Below, piece by piece: positions 34,070 to 45,704 of a DNA stretch of 64,000 nt. The stretch comes from Elymus sibiricus (lineage: Eukaryota > Streptophyta > Magnoliopsida > Poales > Poaceae), in contig CM077676.1 in NCBI GenBank assembly GCA_039707655.1, forward strand, positions 236,631,366-236,695,365, read 5' to 3'. The translations under genes were made by a program, and so were the position numbers. The notes beneath the pieces are model-generated. The model was not told where the DNA came from, made no database searches, and saw only the letters and a program-made list of their open reading frames with translations. The number at the start of each line of letters is the position of its first letter. Within the stretch, counting starts at the first letter, position 1.

Positions 34070-35146
34070 AAGTTCTCCTATTCGGAGGTACAAGATGATT
34101 GGCTGTGCCCATGCCGGAGCTTGTGGCTCGACGACAAGGACTAAAGGCACTTCTTCCTCTGCGGGAGCGCTCGCTTCGACGGCAAGAACTTGCTTTGCCG
34201 GAGGCTCCTGCTCACCAGTAAGAGATGTCTTGTTGGCGGTGTCACTTTTCTTGGTGGCTACTGGCAGCTCTGCTAGAAAATACCCACCAGTGTTTAACTT
34301 TCTTTTCTTTGCTAGTCCTATTGATGGTGTAACAGATGGTTGAGTCAGTTGTAGCACAAAAGTTCCCGGTTCCACAGGAGATCTCTTGGCGGCAAGCTTT
34401 GACAGTTCATCAGCAACGTCATTTTGAGCACGGGGGATGTGCTCCATTTGCAAATCGTCAAAGTGCTCTTCCAACTTTCTCACTTCATCGACATACGCTT
34501 CCATCAACGGACTCTGATAATCTTTGTTAACTTGTTTCACCACAAGCTGCAAGTCACCTCTGATAATCAATTTCCTGATACCAAGGTCGATTGCAATGCG
34601 CAGTCCGGCAAGCAATCCTTCGTACTCAGCAGTGTTGTTGGTGGCCTTCTCCCTGGGAAGGTGCATTTGAACCACACACTTGAGATGATCTCCGGTGGGT
34701 GCGACAACCAGCACGCCAGCACCGGCGCCTTGTAGCGTGAAAGCACCGTCAAAGTACATGGTCCATTCATCAACAATTTCCTTCCCAAGAAGAGTGGTCT
34801 CTTGCACTTCTTCGTCTGGCGTTGGCGTCCATTTTGCAATGAACTCTGCCAAGGCTCTGCTCTAGATTGTTGAAGTACTTTCAAATTTCAAGTCAAAGCT
34901 TGACAGCTACAACGCCCACTCCACTATCCTGCCGGTGGCTTCTGGATTTCTCAGAATATGCTGCAATGGAAAGCGAGAGACGACGGTGATCTGATGTGCT
35001 TGAAAATAGTGGAGCAGCTTCCTTAAGGCCATAAGAAGACCAAAGTGCAACTTTTGCACACCAGAATACCTTGACCAAGCCCCCTACAGGAGAGAGCTGA
35101 CAAAATAAAATGGGCGCTGCACCATCTTCTTCTTCTGCACAATTTG
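34070..35146 (-). pseudogene. RNase H region of E
   Basis: The conserved RNase H core is readable in the frame starting near 34852: TMYFDGAF (first acidic residue), NNTAEYEGLLAGL (Glu), RGDLQLVVKQV (Asp) and AQNDVADELSKLA (final Asp). Upstream, 34853-35146 holds the RT-to-RNase H connection, broken by stops near 34866 and 35085. The enzyme degrades RNA in RNA-DNA hybrids during reverse transcription. A long Ala/Glu/Pro linker follows before integrase. Confidence 0.75.
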
Positions 35147-36476
35147 TTAGTCTGGCTCATTTGCTTGCACAAGTTCAAACTTGTCAGCACCTGACCTTGC
35201 CAGAGAAGATTCCGGCTTGTCAGCTTGTGGCTCAACGGTTGCTGCCTCTTCGTCACCAGCTTCTCTCTCAGCCACTAATGCAGCACTAACCACTTGATTG
35301 GTTGCCGCCAAATATAGCAGCAACGGCTCTTGTGGCTTAGGCGCAACTAGGACTGGTAGAGAGGAGAGGTAGTTCTTCAAGTCTTGGAGTGCGGCCTCCG
35401 CTTCCGGGGTCCATTTCATAATTTTCATTGGACCTGCCTTTTTCAAGATTTTGAAAAATGATAAGTCACACTCAGCTGACTTGGAGATGAACCTGCTCAA
35501 TGCAGCAACGCAACCGGCAAGACGCCTGACGTCCTTGACACGCTTCGGTGCTTCGATTTGCTCAATTGCTTTGATCTTCTCGGGATTGGCTTCAATTCCT
35601 CTCTGAGATACAAAGAACCCGAGAAGCTTGCCAGATGGAACACCAAACACACACTTCTCGAGATTGAGCTTCAAGTTGATCTTGCGCAAACTTGCAAATG
35701 TTTCTTCCAGATCTTGTATGAGTGTTGATTTGTCCTTGGTTTTGACCACAATATCGTCCATATAGGCTTCCACATTTCTGTATAACTGGGTCTCAAAACC
35801 AATCTAGACTGCTCTTGCAAATGTTGCACCGGCACTCTTTAGTCCGAAAGGCATACGTATAAAACAATACGTGCCACATAGAGTAATAAATGTTGTTTTC
35901 TCCTCATCTTCCTTGGCCATAAAAATCTGATGATAACCAAAGTAGGCGTCAAGAAAAGAGAGTAAATCACAGCCGGTAGTGGATTCCACAATTTGATCAA
36001 TCTGCGGCAAAGGAAAAGGGTCTTTTGGACATGCTTTATTTAGATCAGTGAAATCGATACAAAGCCTCCATTTTCCATTTGCTTTCCGGACGACCACTGG
36101 GTTTGCTAACCAAGTTGGATGTAACACTCCTCTCACTAAACCTGCTACTTCTAACTTTTGGATTTCTTGGGCAATAAACTCTTGCCGCTCCAAGGCTTGC
36201 TTCCTAACCTTCTGCTTGACGAGCTTCGCATGGGGACAGATGGCAAGGTGGTGCTCAATTACTTCCCTGGGAATGTCGGGGATGTCATATGCTTGCCAGG
36301 CAAACACATCAACATTCCCCCACACGAAAGCAATGAGCGCACTTTCCTATTTGATGTCAAGGGTGGCACTTACGGTGAAAGTGCCCACCATCCCATCCTC
36401 CTTCGCAGACACTTGTTTTGTTGCATGTGCAGTGGCCTTGGTTTTCTTAGTTTTGCCGACAGAGCTCTCTGGTTCC
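35147..36476 (-). pseudogene. Reverse transcriptase region of E
   Basis: Fingers and palm motifs are clear: DVFAW near 36290, REVIEHHL, KWRLCIDFTDLNKACPKD, LSFLDAYFGYHQI, MPFGLKSAGATF, and the catalytic YMDD at 35764-35753 followed by VVKTK. The thumb and connection (GVPSGKLLGFFVS, RRLAGCVAALSRFIS) follow. Stops interrupt the frame near 36347 (TAG) and 35804 (TAG, just before YMDD), and the block ends at a TAA near 35147. In life it copies element RNA to DNA; the catalytic Asp pair is intact but the gene is broken. Confidence 0.82.
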
Positions 36477-37424
36477 TCAACGGACGTGTTGCGCTGTAGT
36501 GCGCTTTCCGGAGGACTTGTCAGAGGTCTTGCCGGTCTTCTTCTTCTTCTTCCCCCCGGGTGCTTTGTCGGTAGGAGCAAGTGCCTTGCCGGTAGATGCT
36601 ACAACTACCACCCGGTAGAGCTTGTCGGCGCAGATAATTGCGTCCTTCTGATTGGACTTGATGGTGATCATGCCCATTGGCCCTGGCATCTTGAGTGTGT
36701 TGTAAGCGTAGTGAGACGCCACCATAAACTTTGCCAGTGCTGGGCAGCCAAGAATTCCATTGTACAGTAGTGGCATTTTGACAACATCGAAGATGATCTT
36801 CTCTGTCCTATAGTTCAGCTCGCTTCCAAACGTGACCGGCAAGGCAATCTGGCCCTTGGGCTTGCTCCTTCCTGGATTGATCCCTTGAAATGTGCATGTT
36901 TCCTTCAGATCTTCATCGGGAATTTGCAGCCTCTTGATTACATCAGATGAAATCAAGTTCAGACCAACTCCACTGTCAACCAACATTTTAGTGACTTTGA
37001 GGTTGCGAATTGTTGGTAAAACCAACAATGGCAAGCATCCGACCGTAGTTGTGCGATCAGGATGATCCTCAGCGTCAAAAATGATGGGAGTGTGGGACCA
37101 CTTGAGTGGTTTCTTTGCCTCTGCTGCCGGTTCCGCTGCATTTACTTCATGAACAAACTGTTTCAGTTGTCGGTGCGAGCAGTGCAAAGATGCGCCGCCG
37201 TCAACACACATGGCGTCCACTGCATTCTGTAACTCATTTTCTGACCCTTCCTTGTCAACATCACCATCTTCCTTGTCCTCCTTCTTGTCGCGGCCTCGAG
37301 CAGGCTTCCCCTTCTACTGCTTGGCCTTGCCGCGGCGGCCCCCGCGGGCGCCACGGTTTTTCTTGCCGGATCCACCAGCAATGTTCTGGTCCTTCTCCTT
37401 GTCTCGCTTCTCATACTCAAGCTC
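36477..37424 (-). pseudogene. Aspartic protease region of E
   Basis: A 247-residue frame (37220-36477) contains the retropepsin active site LVDSGVGLNLIS with catalytic Asp in DSG, followed by LLYNGILGCPALAKF, the conserved ILG region of the fold. Upstream (37425-37221) is a Lys/Arg/Gly-rich linker with a TAG near 37316. The family enzyme cleaves Gag-Pol. The C-terminal Lys-rich tail leads into RT; TGA near 36477 ends the frame. Confidence 0.78.
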
Positions 37425-39239
37425 CTACTTCTCGGCAAGATGCTCAACTTGCCGGCATTCTTGGAGATCATGGCCTGCAGTGTGATGAATCTTGCAGTAC
37501 AGGCCATCAGTCTTCTCACCGGCAGTAGCCTCATGGCCACAGGTACAGGCGACAACCTCCTTGCCGGTGCCCTCATCCTTGGGCTTGTTGCCGGGATTCC
37601 CTGATCCCTCTACCGCCAAAACTACTTTTCCCTTACGCTTGCGGTTGCGCTTGCGGCTCTTCTTCCTCGGAGTGGATGCGTCGTCGTCTTTTGAGTCGAC
37701 CGCAGCTCCTGCATCCTCTCCGGGGAGTCGCCTCCCTTCCTCAACCTGTGCATACTTATCGGCCAGAGCATATAGCTCGGCGATATCCTTGACCTTGTTT
37801 ATGGCCATTTCTTCCCGCATCCTGCGATTGCGCACGTTCATGTGAAACGAAGCAATCATAGCAGCAGGGTGGATGTCTGGAATATTGTGATGTACACGGT
37901 TGAATCTCAGGATGTATTTGCGGAGGGGTTCACCATCCCTCTGGGGAATCACATGCAAGTCGCTAGGCTAACCAGGAAGCTTGTGGCCTCCTCGGTAAGC
38001 ACCAACAAACTGATGGCATAGGTACGCCCAAGAAGAAATGGAGCCCTCTGGCAAGTTCATCAGCCAAGACCTCACATTGGGCTTGAGCGCCAACGGGAAG
38101 TAGTTGGCGAGAACCTTGTTGTCCCTTCCTCCGGCAGCCTGCACAGCGATGGTGTAGATGCCAAGGAACTCTGATGGGTTGAGCTTGCCGTCGTACTTGT
38201 CGGGCAAGTCCGGCTTGAAGCTTCGCGCGGAGGGCCAGTGAACTTGCCGCAGCTCAGGGGTAAACGCTGGGCAGCCGATGTTGTACAGCAAGCATCCAGG
38301 GTACCCTGGCGCAGGCTCATTCATTGTCGGCCCGGCACGGCCATCGGACTGACGACATGCTTCTCGGCGCTGCTCGATGGTGGTACGAGTATCTTCAACG
38401 CGCCAGTCTTGCAGTACTTGGCGTTGATCTTGGCGGCCCCGTGGATCAGAAGACGCCATGGACTACTCGTCCGGCTCGTCGTTTCGGCGGGTTTGCCGCT
38501 GCTGCTGAGGAGGAGATTGCACCGTTGGTGCAGCACCTCCAGTCCTCTCACCAACCGCCCTTTCCGGAGTAGCTAGTAGTCGCCGTGAAGGTCCCACCAA
38601 CTCTGCGCCATCATTGTTGGCGAAGCTAATGAGACTCTAGATGGTGACTCTCCACTCCTCCATCTTGTCAACTATTGGTGGGAAGTTCAACAGCATCTGG
38701 GCCCGTGCCATGGCCTCCGCCGGCGTGTTTCGCATGGCCGGGAGCGAGGAACGAGAGGTAGCTCGACTTCTGACTGAGCCAGAAGGAGCACCGTCTCTCT
38801 CGTGCTGCCGCGGCCGGTTTTCGCCGGCGGGTTGGTGTGGTGGCTGTCCATGAGCATCTTGAGAATGATGCTCAGGAGTCTTGTCGTGGTAGCGTCCGGA
38901 ACCACTAGCATCATGAAGTCGCGTGTCGTGCCCATCTTGTGATGGCCTTGGCACATGCTTCGGTGCAGCATTCTTGGACGTCGCCGCGCCGTCGTTGGAT
39001 GTCGTTGCGCTGTCCCTAGACGTCGCAGCTCCGCCCTTGGACGTGACGATGGCTGGATCCTGGCTTGCACCGCTCCGGACTACGCCGCTCGGGTGGCTAG
39101 GATCACCAGAATGACGAGGGAGTTTGTTGCCTCCGCCACCTCCACCTATACCGCCTGCACCGCCTGCGCCACCCGCGGACGTCTGCGACGACATCTTGGA
39201 CGTAAACGGTGTAGCCGCGCCCTTCTTCTTGGGTGCCAT
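37425..39239 (-). pseudogene. gag region of E
   Basis: The start ATG at 39239 (MAPKKKG) lies about 60 bases beyond the primer site. A Gly/Ser/His-rich N-terminus is followed by a capsid-like domain readable between 38459 and 37968 (FKPDLPDKYDGKLNPSEFL, ANYFPLALKPNVRSWLMNLP, ISSWAYLCHQFVGAY), then 37958-37425 (LRKYILRFNRVHHNIPDI, ELYALADKYAQVEEGRR). A Cys/His knuckle-like motif, YCKIHHTAGHDLQEC, is near 37500-37450. TAG stops at about 38637, 38450, 37968 and 37425 break it. It would form the particle shell and bind RNA. Confidence 0.78.
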
Positions 39240-39295
39240 CGATGGTGATGAAGAAGTTGGTGCTCACACTGCTGGATCGGATTTGCACACGTGAT

Positions 39296-39313
39296 CCCCT
39301 ACCTAGCGCGCCA
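39296..39313 (-). other. Primer-binding site, tRNA-Arg (E)
   Basis: On the minus strand TGGCGCGCTAGGTAGGGG, one mismatch from the site of element N (TGGCGCGCCAGGTAGGGG). It complements a plant tRNA-Arg 3' end, as I recall that tRNA, and sits four bases from the LTR. Confidence 0.75.
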
Positions 39314-40870
39314 AAGATGTCGTGCATACGACAATCTTTGGGATCAACAATATCCCTTTGCGGTTTGACTGTGGGAATCAACGTATGCAAAGAGTGGATC
39401 CAGCAATACAATCACACAGAGTTTACCCGGGTTCGGGCCGCTGTGAGGCGTAAAACCCTACTCCTACTTTGGTGTATTATGTGTGGAAGCACAAGTTACA
39501 AGAGAGCGCAGCTTACCGGCAAGGTGCGCGGGAAGTGCAGCTACTTAGTGTAATTGTGCAAAGTGTCGACCTTTGTAAAGGTAGCCATGGGCCTCCTTTT
39601 ATAGACTAAAGGGGTCACCACAGTGGCAAAATGGTAATTACATAGGCTGGATAGTGGCTGAAGTGCTAAATACCTAACTCTGATGTGTTAGGACAAAAGC
39701 ATTTATTGCGCCGTTAGGTGTCATGCTGGGGTTAACTCCGGCAAGGATATGCCTATACTTCTGTGTCGTCGGCCCAGCTACCTTCTATCACTTTGACACG
39801 CTGAAAGATCGTGGATGTCTCCTAGAGGGGGGGTGAATAGGCGCTTTAAAATAATTACGGTTTAGGCTTGAACAAATGCGGAATAAAACTAGCGTTTAAT
39901 TTGTCAAGCACAAAACCTAAATCGACTAGGCTCACCTATGTGCACCAACAACTTATGCTAAGCAAGATAAACAACTAAGTGATAGCAAGATATATAACTA
40001 GAAACAATATGGCTATCACAAAGTAAAGTGCATAAGTAAAGGGCTCGGGTAAGAGATAACCGAGGCACGCGGAGACGACGAAGTATCCCGAAGTTCACAC
40101 CCTTGCGGATGCTAATCTCCGTTAGAGCGGTGTGGAGGCACAATGCTCCCCAACAATGCCACTAGGGCCACCGTATTCTCCTCACGCCCTCGCACAATGC
40201 AAGGTGCTGTGATTCCACTAAGGGACCCTTGAGGGCAGTCACCGAACCCGTACAAATGGCAACCCTTGAGGGCGGTCACCGAACCCGTACACTTTGGCAA
40301 CCCTTGGGGGCGGTCACCGGTACCCGACAAATTGCTCGAGGCGATCTCCACAACCTAATTGGAGACCCCGACGCTTGCCCGGAGCTTTACACCACAATGA
40401 TTGAGCTCCGAGGCACCACCAAGCCGTCTAGGGCGCCAAGGCACCCAAGAGGAACAAGCTCTAGGGTGCTCAAACACCCAAGAGTAATAAGCTTCTCAAC
40501 TACTAACTTCCACGTATCACCGTGGAGAACTCAAACCGATGCAACTAATGCAATGGCAAGAACACACGAAGTGCTCAAGTCCCTCTCTCTCAAATCCCAC
40601 CAAAGCAACAAAAGCTATGGAGGAAAGTGAGAGGAAGAACAAGGAGAACACCAAGAACTCCAAGATCTAGATCCACAAGGTTTCCCTCACATAGAGGAGA
40701 AAGTGATTGGTGGAAAGATGGATCTAGATCTCCTCTCTCTATTCCCTCAAGAAGGAGCAAGAATCATTGGAGGGATGGAGAGATAGCAAAGCTCTAGAAG
40801 GTCAACAATGGAGGAGAGAGAGCTGCAAGGGGATAAAAGAACCGTTGGGGGCAAGGGGGAAGAAGACCCC

Positions 40871-40878
40871 CTTTTATA
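40871..40878 (-). promoter_or_regulatory. TATA box of LTR H
   Basis: Minus-strand TATAAAAG inside a G/C tract. The nearest palindrome of the array starts 45 bases upstream (minus orientation). Confidence 0.6.
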
Positions 40879-40923
40879 ACCCCCCACCAAATCGAACCGT
40901 TACCTGTGCTGGACGCACTCAAG

Positions 40924-41355
40924 CGGTACTACCGCTCCAAGGAGCGGTACTACCAGCCGAAGCCAGTGAGTACAGCAAGCACAGGAGCGCGGTAGTGCCG
41001 CACAAAGCGGTACTACCGCCCCCACAAGCGGTACTACCGCAAAGGTTCGTAGAACAGCCCAGAAACAAGGTAGTGGAGCGGTACTGGAGTGGTACTACCG
41101 CCGCAAGCGGTACTACCACCCAACATCCGCTCTACTACAGCTAAGGAAAAACAGGGCACCAGAAGAATTTCAGCAAGCGGTACTGGAAGCGGTAGTAGAA
41201 AGCGGAAGTACCGCATAAGCGGTACTACCGTGCTACTACCGCTCACCAAGAATGGGCAACAGAAGAAATTCCCACAAGCGGTACTCGCTGTGGTAGACCA
41301 CAGCGGTACTACCGCATAAGCGGTACTACCGTGGTACCGAGTGGTACTACCGCTT
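40924..41355. repeat. CGGT-N3-ACCG palindrome array in LTR H
   Basis: Six perfect CGGTACTACCG copies lie at 40924, 41008, 41029, 41220, 41304 and 41321, and several one- or two-mismatch copies (for example TGGTACTACCG near 41090 and 41343) fill the gaps. Spacing is irregular, so this is a dispersed motif cluster rather than a tandem satellite. Confidence 0.8.
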
Positions 41356-42318
41356 GGGTGACAAGAAAACTGCCCAGAGACTGAAACTGCCATAACTTCT
41401 GCAAATGAGCTCCGAATTGAGCAAACTGAAGCTTGTTGGATAGATGACGACAAATACTATCCAACAGCGACTGGTTATAATAAGAAGTGGCAGGGGAGAT
41501 ATGCCTAAGATATAGAGATGAGAAACCTCTATGAATGAAGAACCGGCATAAACTCCAACATCGAAAACATCATAGAAGATGCATATATGAACTCCGTTTT
41601 CGATGAACTCGAGCTTGTCATGAAGATGACCATAAGCTCAAAAACTCACAAAGAGAAACACCAAACAAGAACCAAGAAAGATGATGCAATGGTTTGAGCT
41701 CTCTACGAACGATACGATCAAGCTACTCACTTGAGAGCCCCCCTTGATAGTACGGCTATCGATCCTATAACCCGGTCTCCCAAGTACCACCATGAGACCG
41801 GTAAAATAGAAATCCTATCAAGGGCAAACCTTTGCCTTGCACATAGTCCACTTGAGCTAGATGATGACGATCTTGACCTCCTCAAGTTGGACCACCTTTC
41901 TTGATTGCGTCGGCTCGATGAAGACTAGTAGATTGCTCCCCCATACTCCACTATTGGTGAGCCACTCTTCGGCACATCTTCACAAGTCCATTGTCACCAC
42001 AATGGACGGCAAGCTTCAAGCATGTGATCTCTTCATGATGCTCCACTTGAACTTGCACACCGCAATCTTGATGACGATCACCACTTGATGTCATCCTCCA
42101 TGGGTTGTATGAAATCTTCCTTTTGATGCACGCCCATGGAAACAAACCTAACCCCACAAAGAACTCTTGCATAGAACATGGGTTAGTACACAAAGCGTAA
42201 TGGGAAATGCTTACCATACCGTGAGATCACTTGATCCCACTCGGTACATCTTCTACGCTTTGTGTGTTGATCAACTTGAATCACTCTTCATATTTAGTCT
42301 TGATCAACCTTGAATCTT

Positions 42319-42697
42319 CTATGGACAAACCCTTCAAATATAACTCAAGGCAACCATTAGTCCATAGGGATTGTCATCAATTACCAAAACCAAACATGGG
42401 GGCAGCGCATGTTCTTCCAATTCTCTTCATTAAGATGATGTCTTGAAGGTAAACATGAATGTCCACACAATCTTCTTCTTCAAGACATGCTTGCAATAGG
42501 CTCATCTCTTACATGACCAATCTTTGGATAACTCCATGAATAACCACCTTGGTCATCTCAAAATCTCCTTGAAACCAACAAATGTACTTCAAGAAAAGCC
42601 TATGGACAAACCCTTCAAATATAACTCAAGGCAACCATTAGTCCATAGGGATTGTCATCAATTACCAAAACCAAACATGGGGGCAGCGCATGTTCTT
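42319..42697. repeat. 98-bp perfect direct duplication of the H LTR terminus
   Basis: 42319-42416 and 42600-42697 read identically by eye, with 183 bases of unrelated sequence between. The right copy forms the LTR terminus apart from its last three bases. Confidence 0.85.
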
Positions 42698-43099
42698 TCA
42701 CACGCCTCTGGGACAGGTGTCAATAAAGTTGATCTTCAGGTGGCGAGCTGACACGTGTCCTGACAAGTCTCACCTAACTGCCTGCCCGCTCGACACCTAT
42801 TGACAAGCGACTAGTTGGTCGCTGAGGTGGAGCGGTGGAGAGGCAAAGGGAGCTTGCCAGCACGGAGCTTGCCGGGCCATCTCTTGCCTTTGCGTAGCTT
42901 GCCGGCAACTGTAGTCTTGATCTTCAGTACTTCCTTAGTACTTCTTGATGACCTGCCTGGAGGTCTTCTTCATGGTTTTTTTAACCAAGTCTTGAGTGTT
43001 GATAAGAGCCATCCTCCGGTAAGCCCTTGCCGTCGGGAAGGCTGCTACTGTCTGTGCATAAGTCAGGGTATAAAACACCCATGTTTTAATACACCGACA

Positions 43100-43760
43100 G
43101 CGACGCTCTGAAGGTTTCCTGCGAGAGGGACACCGCCAAGCTCAAGAAGCTGAAGGTGGACTGTCAAGAGGCCACTTCTCAAGCGAGGGCGGCCAAGGAG
43201 GTGCTTCGGTAGGCTACCAATATAGTTGTTGGTAAGCCATACTTACTGCAGTGCGTTTTCAGACGTGAAGTGTCCCCTGTGCTGACGCGAAAATGGCGTT
43301 TGTCGGGTGAGTTCTCAGATCTCCCCCTTAGTGTGGAGCAGGCGTGCCAGTACTTCGGCAGTCGTGAGGATGCAGCCGCCCAGAGGTCTTTCTGGATGCA
43401 ATTCCAGGATTCAACTCAGCCCAAGCTACTTGGCGATCATCTCAAGCAGATGGCTGAGTTGCACCGTCTGGCCAGACCCGCCATGGAGGACCTTTGCATG
43501 GCTCTATGGCTGAACACGTCGCTGCCAACCAGCTTCTTTAGGCTGGTGTAGCGGCTCCAGGGAGCTATTCCCCAGGTCGAGTTGTGGAAATGCTCGGCCT
43601 GTTTGGAGGGTGCCCGGGAGGCATATGCGGCTGTGTAGACGCATTGGCCAAAGATGGAAATTGAGCTGATGGTGCAACGTGGTCCGGATGGGAAGATGCG
43701 AGAGCCTCAATAGTATTACGAGAAAGTTATGCCAGTTGCTAGAGTGTCCGAAGTGAAGTG
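43100..43760 (+). pseudogene. Antisense-type extra ORF of element J (host of E)
   Basis: The ORF continues from the E junction (GCGAC duplication) as a Lys/Ala/Glu-rich helix to 43208. A 54-base segment starting GTAGGC and ending TTTTCAG (43209-43262) may be a short intron: removing it gives an uninterrupted frame into RREVSPVLTRKWRL and on to 43551. This block has a compact helical domain (DLPLSVEQACQYF, ARPAMEDLCMALW). TAG codons near 43549, 43636 and 43711 interrupt the rest. The architecture (coiled coil then helical domain) matches the antisense ORF of E, so J is probably another Tat-like element on the minus strand. Function is unknown. Confidence 0.55.
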
Positions 43761-44468
43761 CACGAAGGAGAAGATCCTAGATGGTCTCCAACAATCGTGT
43801 TTATTAGTCTCCTTCGGTATGCTGAGATGCTCCTATACAAAGACAAGTTTTAACTCTTTGAATGAGACATGTCTTTTTTGAAATATGCTTTATGCTTTAT
43901 TTTGACTCTGCTATGACTCTTTGAAGGTGTAGTTGGCCAGTCGGTGGCTTCTGCCCCTTAGTAGAATATACTGTGGGTGTTTCATACCGATATAAAACCC
44001 TTAGCCGACATCTTGGTGCCCGGAGGCGGTTTAATCAAAAGAAACAAGGTAATCAGACCATGAGGCTAAAACATACACTTAGTCATAGGAGTGTTTTATT
44101 TTCGGGGCAACTTAATAGCCCCCGGTATATGTCGACTCCTCAGCTAGCCGAGGTCGAACCACCCACAACTTGGCCATTTCGAGAAAAAAGGAGGCCCTTC
44201 ATTTTACTTGGATAACCTCAATCAGCTACTTTTAGTTTAACACCACCTGTGGTTCCCTGGCCAATTTATGCTTGTTGTTATCGTCAACTTTCGGCTTTCT
44301 CCAACAGAGGCACTTAACCAGTTCAACCGGAAGTGACAATCACAGTGGTTCTCCCTTTACCCCTTAGCCGAACAAAGCAGAAATGTAAGGGGCAAGCACA
44401 GGAGCCGGGCAATCTAGCAATTGACCAAAGACACAACTCGAAATCGATGCATATAATGCGAAGTACCC
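43761..44468. other. Non-coding part of element J
   Basis: It follows the extra ORF and contains T-rich and TTGAATGAGAC-type sequence suggestive of a 3' untranslated region, then AT/GC-mixed sequence with CTTAGCCGA motifs (about 44000 and 44365). No convincing ORF. It ends where LTR fragment M begins. Confidence 0.4.
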
Positions 44469-45704
44469 AGGCATGTGGGCCCCTTGTTGCACCTCTTGAC
44501 CTAATTCCAGCGCTATAAATTCTCAAATATTCCCCATATACCAGAAAGACAGAAGAGAAAACATTTTCGCCGCTGCAAGCCTCTATTCTTCCGCGATCCC
44601 ATCTGGAGGCCTTTTTCGGTACTCTGCCGGAGGGGGAATCGATCACGGAGGGCTTCTTCATCAACCTTGCTGCCCTTCCGATGATGTGTGAGTAGTTTAC
44701 CACAGACCTACGGGTCCATAGCTAGTAGCTAGATGGCTTCTTCTCACTCTTTGATCTTCAATACCATGTTCTCCTCGATGTTCTTGGAGTTCTATCCGAT
44801 GTAATCTTCTTTTGCGGTGTGTTTGTTGGGATCCGATGAATTGTGAGTTTATGATCAGATTATTCATGAGAAATATTTGAGTCTTCTCTGGACTCTTTTA
44901 TGCATGATTATTATAGCTTTGTATTTCTCTCCAATCTATCCATTTGGTTTGGCCTACTAGATTGATTTGCCTTGCAATGGGAGAGGTGCTTTGTGATGGG
45001 TTCAATCTTGTGGTGCTCAATCCCAGTGACAGAAGGGGACATGACACATATTTGTATTGTTGCCATTAAGGATAAAAATATGGGGTTTAATCATATTGCT
45101 TGAGTTTACTTTGTCTACATCATGTCATCTTGCTTAAGGCGTTACTCTGTTTCATACTTAATACCCTAGATGCATGCTGGATAGCGGTCGATGGGTGGAG
45201 TAATAGTAGTAGATGCAGGCAGGAGTCGGTCTACTTGTCTCAGACGTGATGCCTATATACATGATCATTGCCATGAATCCATCATAATTATTTGCTTTTC
45301 TATCAATTGCCCAACAGTAATTTGTTTACCCACCGTATGCTTTGTGTTCGAGTGAGCAGCCTCTAGTGAAAACTATGGCCCCGGTCTACTTTATCATATA
45401 TAAAAAAACCTAAAAATACCTTGCTGCGGTTTATTTACTTTTATTTTAATTAGTATTTTAGTTTATCTATTTGCCTCTATAAGATTTAATCCTTGCAAAT
45501 AACCGCTAAGAGGATTGACAACCCTCTTATTTGCGTTGGGTGCAAGTGTTTGCTCTTGTGTGTGCAGGTGCGCTTAACGGAATTTTGCCTGGTTCTCCTA
45601 CTGGATTGATAACCTTGGTTCTTAACTGAGGGAAATACTTATCTCTACTATACTGCATCATCCTCTCCTCTTCGGGGAAATACCAACGCAGTCTACAAGT
45701 AGCA
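44469..45704 (+). repeat. M: 5'-truncated LTR fragment of the C/G/L family
   Basis: It ends CTACAAGTAGCA at 45704 like the C and L LTRs but starts at CCCAGGCATGTGGGCCCC, the downstream arm of the conserved GC-rich hairpin. The first ~320 bases of the LTR, including the upstream arm and C-tract loop, are missing. It abuts N's 5' LTR directly, and that LTR lacks its first two bases (TG). The breakpoints suggest deletion or recombination rather than simple insertion. Confidence 0.85.

Larger units (their letters stand above)
39802..42700 (-). repeat. H: solo LTR with palindrome array
   Basis: It begins TGAAAGATCG and ends TGTTCTTTCA, with the target duplication CACGC on both sides (39797-39801, 42701-42705). 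On the minus strand it starts TGAAAGAACATG. The start resembles LTR K (TGAAAGTGC... GGTTTTGGTAATT), so H and K are probably related. A TATAAAAG box (minus) is at 40871-40878. A palindrome array lies at 40924-41355, and a 98-base perfect duplication of the LTR start lies at 42319-42416 and 42600-42697. Confidence 0.9.
17924..43099 (-). mobile_element. Element E: decayed Tat-like Ty3/Gypsy retrotransposon (minus strand)
   Basis: Reading leftward: 5' LTR (43099 to 39318, interrupted by H), tRNA-Arg primer site, gag, protease, RT, RNase H and integrase (39239 to 32876), then an extra ORF on the opposite strand (rightmost end 32059). The 3' LTR lies left of the window. The order RT-RNase H-integrase defines Ty3/Gypsy, while the tRNA-Arg primer site plus an antisense ORF downstream of pol are hallmarks of the Tat lineage. 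C, F and G are inserted in the antisense ORF and H in the LTR. Right flank GCGAC (43100-43104) is the expected target duplication. The coding region has about ten stops, mostly TAG. Confidence 0.87.
39318..43099 (-). repeat. 5' LTR of E, interrupted by H
   Basis: On the minus strand it starts TGTCGGTGTATT at 43099 and ends ACGACA at 39318. Without H and its duplicated target it is about 878 bases, close to the LTR of N. A TATAAAAG box (minus) is at 39597-39604. Repeated CTTGCCGG motifs lie near the start of the LTR. Confidence 0.85.

Noticed and set aside
40924..41355. Repeats and spacers resembling a CRISPR array
   Set aside because: Repeats are 11 bases, irregularly spaced and inside a plant LTR with target duplications.
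39802..42700. H as a DNA transposon with TGAAAG/CTTTCA terminal inverted repeats
   Set aside because: The terminal repeat is only six bases, the duplication is 5 bp, and the start resembles LTR K, which is followed by a primer site. A solo LTR fits better.
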